NCBI GenBank assembly: GCA_945860125.1
Contig: CAMAPQ010000014.1
Span: 1 to 44,572, forward strand
From: Klebsiella pneumoniae
GTDB lineage: Bacteria > Pseudomonadota > Gammaproteobacteria > Pseudomonadales > CAMAPQ01
Direction: 5' to 3'
DNA length: 44,572 nt
Position 1 is the first letter of the stretch, and every line of letters starts with the position of its first letter. Under the pieces are notes generated by a model that saw only the letters and a program-made list of their open reading frames with translations, did no database searches and was not told the origin of the DNA. The position numbers and the translations under genes are program-made. Shown in pieces: positions 17,983 through 26,715 of the stretch.

Positions 17983-20496
17983 ATGCCTCATATCATTTAT
18001 CAATTTTTTTTATTCATTTTTTTAGGCTTACTATTATCAGTATCGCCCTTTACTGTTGCCAATATTGATCTTCCTTTTAATACCCAGCCTCGCTCTGTTA
18101 ATGGGCAAATTGAATATTTTATTGATAAAAATAACGAGCACAATGTTGCTTATTTTATTCAGGAAAACGATTCTGCTTCCCATGAAAGTGATGCCTCTAT
18201 CAATACAGAGGAAGAAGAGAAAGAGCCACACGCAACAAAAAATACCCTCGTTGAATGGAAAAAAAATAGCACCTCCCCTCTTTTTATACCCGACGCCTCA
18301 AGCACGCTATGGATTAAAGCAGTTATTACCCCCCCTAAAAAAAATAAAGACATGCCACGTTATTTTTTAGTGCTTCACAACCCCCTCATTGAAACTGTTA
18401 ATTTATTTTATTACGGCGAAAACAACCAAGCCATTTCTTATTTTTCAGGCAACAAAAAACTTACAAATAATCAAAAAATTCCGCTCCCCTTTCTTTACTT
18501 TCCGCTTAGTCTTAATCAAGAAGAAGCCTCAACACTCTATCTTCAGATTCAAAGCAAACATCCTTTTTTCATCCCTCTTTCGCTTTACACTGAAAATGAT
18601 TTAATGCTCAAAAGCCGCTTATTCTTTTTTGCTTATGGTGCTATTTTTGGTCTGATGTTATTTTTCATTTATTATGCTTTTATTTATTTTAGAAAAAATA
18701 AATCGCTACTTTTTATATTTTCAGGGTGGAGCGCGTTACAGTTTCTTTGTTTTTCAACAACAAGCTCGTTGGGCGCTTATTTATTTTGGCCCTTTAATAT
18801 GCTGGAAATGTCTGTTTCAAACAGTGTTTATCTATTAAACATTATTCCGGCAAGCTATATGATTATTGAACATTTTATGATGCGAGAAACACATAAAAAA
18901 ATCACAGAAATTTTATTTGCTTTATCTGCTTTCAGTGCCTTTTATGCCTTGTTTATTTTAATTCTCCCTAGTTTTCAAGTGATTAAAATCATCAATACTT
19001 TGCTAGTTTTAATCAGTTTATTTTTCTCACTATTCTTACCTTTTCTTTTGCATAAAAAGAATAATTTCAAACAAAATTTTTATGTTTTTTTACTCTTCCC
19101 TCTTTCTTTAGTGGGGTATTTTCCTAATATTCTGCATCTAAATAACGCTTTACCTGCTTTTTCTTATGCGATTCTCGATAGTGCTCTTTTCAACTTTCAA
19201 CTTATTTTTTATGCTTTATTTACGATCATTCTGTTTATTTTTAGCTTTAAGTTAAATCGATCAACCGATCAAAAAACAATAGAGGATATTAAAGAGACAC
19301 AAAAAAATCTCGTGCTCTCCAACCGACATTTTGCATTTTATAATGAATTAAAAGATCGATTTTTAGGGAAAGTAGGCAATGAATTACTGCTGCCCATTGA
19401 AAAACTCGAATTTGAAATGAATGCACTTTGTTTGTCACCTACGCGGGCAAGCGAGATACCTTGGCAAGAGGAATGTCGGCAGCATATTACGCACCTTAAA
19501 AACACCATTTATGAGATTTATCACTATAGCCAGCTACAGACAGGCATGCTAAAAGCACAATCAGAACCTTTTTCTCTTTCAAAAACCTTAAAAATGATCA
19601 CAGAAAATTACACGCCTATTTTCCATCATAAAAACATTGCTTTCTCCATTGAAGTATCAGATAACGTTCCTAGTTACTTTATGGGCGATACTCAGATTAT
19701 CTTTCAAATACTAAATCATCTATTAGATAATGCTTCAAAATTCACTGAAAAAGGACAAGTGAAAATTTTAGTTCGCCGACAAGATAATGAAAAAAATACC
19801 CCACTTTCGACTATTCTATTTTCCGTTTCGGATACAGGAAAAGGGATGGAAAAAGAAAAAGTGAATCATATCTTTGAAACTTTTATGGATAAAGACTTTA
19901 TGTCATTAGCACGCACCCAAGGAATTGGTATCGGTTTAGCAACAAGCCTACACTTAGCCAAACTCATGCGTGGCGGTATTAATGTCATTTCCACCCCCAA
20001 CAAAGGCTCTGTTTTTACCGTTTCTTTACAGTTAGAAGAAGCGCCTAACGATATTAATTTAAATTTAGAATCACACAAAAAAATTGAGGCGCTTAAATCT
20101 CAAAAAATAAAAAAGAGTGATAGCGCCCTACTTAAAAAAGAACTGCCCATTATTACCGTTTATTATGAAACAGAGCTTGATTTAAAATTCATTAAAAATC
20201 TTATTACTGAAAACCAAGTACAAATGCTAATTACTAATGATTTTGATGAGCTAACAGAAAAATTAACCCAGAAAATACCAGACTTATTAATTGTAGATGT
20301 TTCAAAAAATGCAATTAAAGCGATAAAATGGCTTGAAAGCATTCAAAAAGCGCTGTCATTTAATGAACTAAAAGTGATCATTTTTACACAAATTAAAGAT
20401 GAACGTTTTAAGAAAAAATGTTTGGATTATGGGGTAAAAGAAATTTATCTAAAACCTGTGGATAAAAATCTGATTAGTAAAATTTTATCTTTATAA
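17983..20496 (+). CDS. 7TMR-DISM hybrid sensor histidine kinase-like protein with receiver-like C-terminus; phospho-acceptor His replaced by Asn
   Basis: Signal peptide, extracellular DISMED2-like domain, 7 TM segments, dimerisation-like KDRFLGKVGNELLLPIEKLEF, HATPase NHLLDNASKFT / DTGKGM / GIGIGLATSLHLAKLM, C-terminal PDLLIVDV...LKPV. Start at 17983 preferred to the GTG at 17920, which lies inside the repeat. Confidence 0.82.
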   Translation: MPHIIYQFFLFIFLGLLLSVSPFTVANIDLPFNTQPRSVNGQIEYFIDKNNEHNVAYFIQENDSASHESDASINTEEEEKEPHATKNTLVEWKKNSTSPLFIPDASSTLWIKAVITPPKKNKDMPRYFLVLHNPLIETVNLFYYGENNQAISYFSGNKKLTNNQKIPLPFLYFPLSLNQEEASTLYLQIQSKHPFFIPLSLYTENDLMLKSRLFFFAYGAIFGLMLFFIYYAFIYFRKNKSLLFIFSGWSALQFLCFSTTSSLGAYLFWPFNMLEMSVSNSVYLLNIIPASYMIIEHFMMRETHKKITEILFALSAFSAFYALFILILPSFQVIKIINTLLVLISLFFSLFLPFLLHKKNNFKQNFYVFLLFPLSLVGYFPNILHLNNALPAFSYAILDSALFNFQLIFYALFTIILFIFSFKLNRSTDQKTIEDIKETQKNLVLSNRHFAFYNELKDRFLGKVGNELLLPIEKLEFEMNALCLSPTRASEIPWQEECRQHITHLKNTIYEIYHYSQLQTGMLKAQSEPFSLSKTLKMITENYTPIFHHKNIAFSIEVSDNVPSYFMGDTQIIFQILNHLLDNASKFTEKGQVKILVRRQDNEKNTPLSTILFSVSDTGKGMEKEKVNHIFETFMDKDFMSLARTQGIGIGLATSLHLAKLMRGGINVISTPNKGSVFTVSLQLEEAPNDINLNLESHKKIEALKSQKIKKSDSALLKKELPIITVYYETELDLKFIKNLITENQVQMLITNDFDELTEKLTQKIPDLLIVDVSKNAIKAIKWLESIQKALSFNELKVIIFTQIKDERFKKKCLDYGVKEIYLKPVDKNLISKILSL

Positions 20497-20504
20497 AACC
20501 AAAT

Positions 20505-20520
20505 AGGACTTACGAAAAAC
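20505..20520. repeat. Orphan partial terminal repeat AGGACTTACGAAAAAC
   Basis: Near-identical to the TIR of the 101-bp element that starts 30 bp downstream. Confidence 0.65.
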
Positions 20521-20534
20521 TAAGAATTAGGATT

Positions 20535-20635
20535 AGGACTTACGCAAAACTGTTCCGGCAAGGCGTCACGATGAAGACAGTACAAGTCGTACGGCGAAGC
20601 GTGACAACGAAGCTGGGCAGTTGAGCGTAAGTCCT
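20535..20635. repeat. 101-bp MITE-like hairpin element, copy 1
   Basis: AGGACTTACGCAAAAC...GAGCGTAAGTCCT; aligned full length with copies at 22484 and 25400; flanks TAGGATT/AAGGATA (5 of 7). Confidence 0.88.
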
Positions 20636-22439
20636 AAGGATAACCCTTTAACCATTCATCCAACTTAATAGCAGGAATAGGCTGGCTATAATAAAAACCT
20701 TGTATCACATCGCATCCTGCCACGCGCAAAAACTCAAGCTGCTCTTCTGTTTCTACGCCTTCAGCAACAACAACTAAACCTAAACTATGCCCAAGACTAA
20801 TAATTGCTTTAGTAATAGAAGCACTGTCATGATCTGTTGTTACATCTTTAATAAAACTACGATCAATTTTTATCTTATGAATGGGGAATTTTTTCAAATA
20901 AGAAAGAGAGGAATAACCCGTACCAAAGTCATCAATAGAAAGACAAATACCCAGCTTGTTTAAATACTTCATAATATCAATAGCACGATCTACATCATCC
21001 ATTAAAGTACTTTCGGTAATTTCAAACTCAATCCATTCAGGCTTAACACCAGTTGCACTCAATGCCCTTTCAACAATCGTCAAAAACTCGACTTGTTTAA
21101 ACTGTAAGTATGAAATATTAATTGAAAGGCACACATCACTAAACTGACTTCTGTTTTCCCACTTTTTCCTTTCTTCAAAAGCATGATAAATAACCCATTC
21201 GCCAATGGATAAAATTAAGCCCGTTTCTTCTGCAATAGGAATAAATTCAGCAGGGCTTATTTTCGGTTTGGTAGGGTCTGTTCTATTCCAACGAAGGAGT
21301 GTTTCCATTCCTAGCACTTTTTCATTTGGCGCAGCAAGATAGGGCTGGTAATAAAGCTCAAGCTCATCTGCTTCAATTGCATTACGCAGCATATTTGCAA
21401 TATCTTGCTTACGCTGAATAATGGTATTCATAGCAGGATCAAAAATTTGAAATGAGTTTCCCCCTTTCTTTTTAGCGTAATCCAAGGCTAAATCAACGCC
21501 TTGGAATAATTCTTCAAAGCTTTTACCGTGCTTAGCAAAAAAAATAATGCCTATGCTAAGGCCGATAATAATTCTTTTATCCTCAACAATAAACGGCGCA
21601 CTAAATAAATCAATTAATTTCTTCGCATAATCTTCTACTTGTTGTTCATTGGCAACTTGCGGCATGAGTAAAGCAAATTCATCTGCACTTAATCTTGCTA
21701 ATAGCCCTTCTTCTGGCAAAAAAAGTTGGATCGCTTGAGAGACAGTACGAAGTAATTCATCACCTAGATTGTGGCCATAAATTTCATTTACTTCGCGAAA
21801 TTTATCCAAATTTAACAGTAATAACGCACCCTCTACTTTTAGACGATCATTGCGTAAAATCGCATGTTTTAATCGTTTTCTCACTAAGCTTCTAGTTGCT
21901 AAACCTGTAAGAGAATCATAATTATCGTAATCTTTAAGTTGTTTTTCAAAAGATTTATTATCGGTTACATCAAAACTAACCGAGATAACAGACTCTGATT
22001 CAGTAAGCCCCATGCGACAAAATGGCGTTTTATTGGTGCGTAATACACGACGCTCTTTGCCAGGCAAAAGATATTCTTCATCTAAAGTAGTTTTAATACC
22101 ATTACGAAGCGTTTGTAAATCCTGCTGCCATAAAACGGCTGTCGTAGGATATTGTTCAGATAATAATTCAAGCTCAACACCTAGTAACGTATTAACGCTT
22201 GGCGCACCGACAAATTGTGCCAGTTCATTATTACCCACAATAAATTGACCTGAGCGACTACGCACATACGCAGGGCCTGGGAATAAATCAATGAGGCTTC
22301 GCCATGCTTCAATAGGCAAATAATCAGCCATGAGCTGCATAGTGTGATCAAGACTTGCTATGTTTCCTGCGCTGGAATCTTCATCATTCTCTAACTGATC
22401 TAGCTGACTTAACTGATAAGAAGCGCTTTTTTCTTTCAT
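20634..22439 (-). CDS. PAS-GGDEF-EAL domain protein, probable c-di-GMP phosphodiesterase with degenerate GGDEF
   Basis: PAS-like region, degenerate GGDEF (LARLSADEFALLMP), EAL-type motifs METLLRW, FEITESTLM, IDDFGTGYSSLSYLKKFP, IKIDRSFI. Start moved to 22439 (MKEKSASYQLSQ) because the ORF-track start is inside the MITE-like element. Confidence 0.88.
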   Translation of the reverse strand: MKEKSASYQLSQLDQLENDEDSSAGNIASLDHTMQLMADYLPIEAWRSLIDLFPGPAYVRSRSGQFIVGNNELAQFVGAPSVNTLLGVELELLSEQYPTTAVLWQQDLQTLRNGIKTTLDEEYLLPGKERRVLRTNKTPFCRMGLTESESVISVSFDVTDNKSFEKQLKDYDNYDSLTGLATRSLVRKRLKHAILRNDRLKVEGALLLLNLDKFREVNEIYGHNLGDELLRTVSQAIQLFLPEEGLLARLSADEFALLMPQVANEQQVEDYAKKLIDLFSAPFIVEDKRIIIGLSIGIIFFAKHGKSFEELFQGVDLALDYAKKKGGNSFQIFDPAMNTIIQRKQDIANMLRNAIEADELELYYQPYLAAPNEKVLGMETLLRWNRTDPTKPKISPAEFIPIAEETGLILSIGEWVIYHAFEERKKWENRSQFSDVCLSINISYLQFKQVEFLTIVERALSATGVKPEWIEFEITESTLMDDVDRAIDIMKYLNKLGICLSIDDFGTGYSSLSYLKKFPIHKIKIDRSFIKDVTTDHDSASITKAIISLGHSLGLVVVAEGVETEEQLEFLRVAGCDVIQGFYYSQPIPAIKLDEWLKGYP

Positions 22440-22483
22440 AAACACCCGACAAAGGCAAACAATACGCTTTGTTATAATTCTAT

Positions 22484-22584
22484 AGGACTTACGCAAAATT
22501 GTTCCAGCAAGGCGTCCTGATGAAGACAGTACAATCTGTACGGCAAGGCAGGACAACAAAGCTGGGCGGTTTTGCGTAAATCCT
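22484..22584. repeat. 101-bp MITE-like hairpin element, copy 2
   Basis: Same orientation as copy 1; flanks ATTCTAT/GTTCTAT (6 of 7 identical). Confidence 0.9.
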
Positions 22585-22852
22585 GTTCTATTTTAATAAA
22601 GCGTAGACCATAAAAAAAAGAGTCACCAACTGTCAAAATTACGTTGCTTAGCATCAATTCTGTTTTTCTAAAAAAAAGTTATAGCAAAACAATCTTAAAT
22701 TTAACCCACCCTTTCAGCCCACCTAAATAACATCACCTATAGTTATTTCTAGTAATGAAATATTACTTACGAATGAGCAAACGAAAATTTAACTTATAAA
22801 TAAAGTTAAATAACAGATTAAGTTAATAAAAAACCCGTTGTTGGAGGTTTTC

Positions 22853-25333
22853 ATGCGAATAAAAAGACAGTTGAAGATGAACCGCTTAGCCTTAATCATT
22901 TCTACGCTTGCACTGAGCGCTTGTAGCGGCGGTGGCGGCGATATTACGACAGCAGCTAACACCTCTTCAGCTACACCCACTTCAACGACAGACACAGTTG
23001 CAGGGCTTAAAACAGTTGAACAAGTTGATGTTGTTTCTGCACAAGAATCTACTGCTACTGGAAAATCAATTCGTCGTGCTTTTGGTCGCGCGTTTACTGA
23101 TGCAGGAACGGATTACGTTACAGATGAACAGAATTATCACGTATGGCATCCCGCCTTAGAACCTATTGAAAGTGTTAATGGTATTCTTTGCTTCATTGGC
23201 CAAGTGAAAGCCAGTGAGTTGGTTAATACAGGGCCTTATATTGCTTTAGTAGATGATAGCAAATGTGAAAAAGGTGAGGGAAACAGTAGCGCTCAGGGTA
23301 ACCAATCTTCTTCATCAGAAGACAGCCTACCTAATTATGTCCAGGTGGTTGCTGATGCAACACGCACCAGTAGTAGTGCACCGATGGAAGTAAAAATATG
23401 GATTCCTGAAATGGAAATGGGTGACGGCGGTGAAGGCGGTGGCGGCCAAAGTGCTTTAATCAAAGCAAAAGTAACGGTTAAAGAAGCACCTTCGAGCGGT
23501 AAACCCTTGGGCGATTTTAGAATGGCTTTTGATTTTTCAACAGAAGAACTTGGCTCAATGGGTGGTGGTGAACTTGCTAGCGCTGAAAATGGCACTGATA
23601 CCGGTTTTACTTTTCGCGAAGCAATGACCATGGGGCCTATGAGTGAGTCAAGCAGTGCAAGCTTACTTGCTAAACCAGATGGCAGTTCCGGCACTGCCCT
23701 CACGTCAAGCGCAAGATCAGGTGGCGGCGGGGGATCAGAGGGTGGCACCTTTGGCTTAGCCTTTAACGAGGCAACGGTGCTCGGTAGAAAAGGCGCGAAT
23801 CCAGGAGCGATTGCAAGCCAAGCAGATGGTCAAGGTGCGTGCTTAAGCCGCACTGAGTTTGATGAAGCCGTATGGCGTTACAACTTATATAACAAAGCAA
23901 CAGGCGCCAGAGTCACTTTAAACTCAGGCTTCCCTTTTACCTATGAAGATACAAATGACGAAAATGAGAAGAAATTTGGTTATGTTGGCTACTGGGGCGT
24001 GTGGACGGAAGGCAATGACGACCTTAACGGCAAAACAATTACCAAACAAACTTTTGGTGAGCAAGGTGCGGCCTCTAATGAAACATTTACCGTTAGCACA
24101 GCACCTGGCAAGTTGATTAAATACACTGCCGCCAAAGCAACATTAGCTGAAATGGACGGTGTTCGCTTTAACTACTGGGATGAAACAACTCGCAGCAATG
24201 ACAATAACCCCAATAACGACTACGATCAATGGCTGGTTGAACTACAAAGCGGCAAGTTTATGGTCATTGCCGGCATAAACTGGAGCCATGACGGCCCGCC
24301 TGAAGAAACAGCTGTTACGCCAAGGGATATTACCCCTACTGACGAGACAGATGTGATTCATTTATGGTCAGAACAATTAGGCGGTGGTGTTGTCTATCGC
24401 GGTGCTGATACAGGACTTGTTTACCATACTCAAGAAGTTATGAGCAGTAGCGCGACTGATATTGATCTTTATTGTTATGAAAGATGCACCAAAGGCGACT
24501 TAACCGCAGTTGATCTTGAAACTTGGGATGATCCTTTCACCAACCCTATGTCCATGGTTGGTAGCGTGACCCCTGTCCATTACAAACTTAAACAAGCAAC
24601 GATGACACTTGTTAAAATCAATGGAGATAGCTCAGAAACAGTGGTTGATTACCCAACAGATGCCACTGAATCAAGTGCTTATGAATGGGGTGTTAGAACG
24701 GGACATTTAGTTGATAGCACGACTAATACGGCAATTTCCTCTAATCCTTGGGATATCTATAACCCAACGATTGTCAGTGTGTTCTACGAATGGGAAACAG
24801 GTGATAAAGATTGGAACAAGCTCACATTGGTTAAAAATGGTGCAGATGCTGTTCAAAGCTTCGATAAACCGATTCATTTGAGCTACACCCATTCAACAGA
24901 TAATGATAGAAGCGGCGATGATTCTTATGACGGTCAACGGTTCCTCTTATCTTACCAAGGCGATGGCCAGCTACACGGCATTCCTTTCGAAGCCAAAGTT
25001 AAATCAAGCGATGGCAAAAAGAATGAGGATAAAGAGAGTGAAGATAGACATGTTCGTTGGTACCCCGTTTTTAACTTAAATGATGGGGCGATACTGTCAA
25101 ATAGCGGCACTGAATATGTTGTGAAAGCAATTGATATTGAACAGATGATGTCTGAATCCACTGACACCGCCTGTAATACAGAGCTAGCCGCACAGTTCGA
25201 CAGTATGGCTCATACTCTACCGACAGGCTTCAGCGCAACTTATGCTACGGATATTTCATCAGTGGGTGATTTACCAACGCTTGAAGGCGATGACGCGGTG
25301 CCTAAAGTAATCGGTGGTGAAGTGCAAGAATAA
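22853..25333 (+). CDS. Large Gly/Ser-rich predicted lipoprotein of unknown function
   Basis: Signal peptide ending in a lipobox (LIISTLALSACSGGGG); start 22853 or 22874. Confidence 0.75.
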   Translation: MRIKRQLKMNRLALIISTLALSACSGGGGDITTAANTSSATPTSTTDTVAGLKTVEQVDVVSAQESTATGKSIRRAFGRAFTDAGTDYVTDEQNYHVWHPALEPIESVNGILCFIGQVKASELVNTGPYIALVDDSKCEKGEGNSSAQGNQSSSSEDSLPNYVQVVADATRTSSSAPMEVKIWIPEMEMGDGGEGGGGQSALIKAKVTVKEAPSSGKPLGDFRMAFDFSTEELGSMGGGELASAENGTDTGFTFREAMTMGPMSESSSASLLAKPDGSSGTALTSSARSGGGGGSEGGTFGLAFNEATVLGRKGANPGAIASQADGQGACLSRTEFDEAVWRYNLYNKATGARVTLNSGFPFTYEDTNDENEKKFGYVGYWGVWTEGNDDLNGKTITKQTFGEQGAASNETFTVSTAPGKLIKYTAAKATLAEMDGVRFNYWDETTRSNDNNPNNDYDQWLVELQSGKFMVIAGINWSHDGPPEETAVTPRDITPTDETDVIHLWSEQLGGGVVYRGADTGLVYHTQEVMSSSATDIDLYCYERCTKGDLTAVDLETWDDPFTNPMSMVGSVTPVHYKLKQATMTLVKINGDSSETVVDYPTDATESSAYEWGVRTGHLVDSTTNTAISSNPWDIYNPTIVSVFYEWETGDKDWNKLTLVKNGADAVQSFDKPIHLSYTHSTDNDRSGDDSYDGQRFLLSYQGDGQLHGIPFEAKVKSSDGKKNEDKESEDRHVRWYPVFNLNDGAILSNSGTEYVVKAIDIEQMMSESTDTACNTELAAQFDSMAHTLPTGFSATYATDISSVGDLPTLEGDDAVPKVIGGEVQE

Positions 25334-25351
25334 CAGCAGGTCAAACCTCTG

Positions 25352-25390
25352 GCCTCTCCCTGCCGCATACAGGTGAGAGGCATTTTTTTT
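25352..25390 (+). terminator. Rho-independent terminator after the lipoprotein gene
   Basis: GCCTCTCCCTG-ccgcata-CAGGTGAGAGGC hairpin followed by ATTTTTTTT. Confidence 0.88.
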
Positions 25391-25399
25391 GAAAGAAAT

Positions 25400-25500
25400 A
25401 GGACTTACGCAAAATCGCCCAGCTTTGTTGTCCTGCCTCGCCGTACAGCGTGTACTGTCTTCGTCAGGACGCCTTGTTGGAACAATTTTGCGTAAGTCCT
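25400..25500. repeat. 101-bp MITE-like hairpin element, copy 3 (inverted relative to copies 1 and 2)
   Basis: Reverse complement aligns with copies 1-2; flanked by exact 7-bp direct repeats AAGAAAT at 25393-25399 and 25501-25507. Confidence 0.92.
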
Positions 25501-25538
25501 AAGAAATTAGCTAGCATGCTGATAATACGGATAAAGAT

Positions 25539-25567
25539 CTGGATTCCCGCCTTCGCGGGAATGACGG
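25539..25567. repeat. Short palindromic repeat GGATTCCCGC-CTTC-GCGGGAATGACGG (REP-like)
   Basis: ATTCCCGC/GCGGGAAT 8-bp inverted repeat with 4-nt loop; resembles a dispersed intergenic repeat seen in many proteobacteria. Confidence 0.65.
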
Positions 25568-25597
25568 AATAAAAAAAGAAAAAAGAAAAAAGAAACT

Positions 25598-26632
25598 ATG
25601 CCATACATCCCATCACAGTCTATTGAACATGCTTTTTTTCGCTCCCTTTCTTTTTTATTTTATTTATGTTCTGCTGCCGCTTATTCAGATGAAAAAAATC
25701 ATTCAACCGAAAAGTATCGCCCTACGTTATTTAATTTTTTTAATTTGAATGATAATCATTATTTTAAATATCAAACAAAAGTACGCACAGGTTATTTAAC
25801 AGGCCAATTTAATTGGAATATTGCAGCAGATCTTTATGGAAAGGAAAACCCCAATATATTATCTGAGCTTACTTATAATAATTTAACCTCCTCAAATATT
25901 CTTTTATCAGAAACCTTATATTTTAAACCTCATTACTTAAAAGATTTTTTTATTCATGCAGAAGCCGAATACGGCAAAATTTATTCAGGTTTGATACAGG
26001 ATTCTGACTATGACGGCAATAATAAAAGCCAAGAATATAGCCGCTCATTTTCAGACCCCAAAGGCTCTGAAATAAAAAACTTTCTAGGTTCAGTGGGCGG
26101 CATTATCACTGAAACAGGTATACATAAGCTAAGTATTGAAGGCGGCGTTTCACTAAACCAACAGCATTTTCAGAAAAAAAATGGTGTGCAAGTGCTGTCT
26201 ACCTCATTAAGAACAGCGGATAATGGCGCCTTTTCAGGCTTAAACAGCACCTACAATGCAAACTGGCTAAGTGGTTTTTTAGGCCTGGAAGAGACACTTA
26301 AATTTAGAAAAGATAGCGTAAAACTGGGCGCCCGTTTTTTCTGGAGCGATTACCAAGCAATTGCCGATTGGAACTTAAGACGAGACTTTGCCCACCCACG
26401 CTCTTTTCAGCATGACGCAACAGGCAAAGGCATTTGTCTCAATGTGAGTTACCTCTACCCTTTATTTAAACAGTTTTTATTACAGCTTTCAGCAGAAAAA
26501 AGTCGCTTTGTAACGAACAGTGGTACGGATACTGTTTTCTTTAAAAATGGCGGGGTGGGGGTTACGAAACTTAATGAAGTGAACTGGGAAAGTATGAACT
26601 ACTCATTCGGTGTGAGTTATTTGTTTGAATAG
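25598..26632 (+). CDS. Predicted outer-membrane beta-barrel protein (omptin-like features)
   Basis: N-terminal signal-like segment; alternating aromatic/hydrophobic strands; conserved-looking AEYGKIYSGLIQDSDYDGNNKSQEYSRSFSD; C-terminal SMNYSFGVSYLFE ending typical of barrels. Confidence 0.6.
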   Translation: MPYIPSQSIEHAFFRSLSFLFYLCSAAAYSDEKNHSTEKYRPTLFNFFNLNDNHYFKYQTKVRTGYLTGQFNWNIAADLYGKENPNILSELTYNNLTSSNILLSETLYFKPHYLKDFFIHAEAEYGKIYSGLIQDSDYDGNNKSQEYSRSFSDPKGSEIKNFLGSVGGIITETGIHKLSIEGGVSLNQQHFQKKNGVQVLSTSLRTADNGAFSGLNSTYNANWLSGFLGLEETLKFRKDSVKLGARFFWSDYQAIADWNLRRDFAHPRSFQHDATGKGICLNVSYLYPLFKQFLLQLSAEKSRFVTNSGTDTVFFKNGGVGVTKLNEVNWESMNYSFGVSYLFE

Positions 26633-26637
26633 GTTCA

Positions 26638-26665
26638 TATACCCTCAATTACTTTGTTGGGTATA
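26638..26665. repeat. Short TATACCC...GGGTATA inverted repeat between convergent genes
   Basis: TATACCCTCAATTACTTTGTTGGGTATA, 7-bp perfect terminal inverted repeats sharing the ends of the 7881-8007 element. Confidence 0.6.
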
Positions 26666-26715
26666 GAGCTGGCCTGGGTGTGCTTGTATAAAAGCCCACC
26701 CAATCGCCCACAAGC

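Noticed and set aside
22440-22559. N-terminal extension of the GGDEF-EAL ORF (MLSCLAVQIVLSSSG...)
   Set aside because: Encoded largely by the MITE-like element; the start at 22439 is more plausible.
23335-23748. Antisense ORF (137 aa, Pro-rich) within the lipoprotein gene
   Set aside because: Mirror of the Gly/Ser-rich coding strand; low-complexity artefact.
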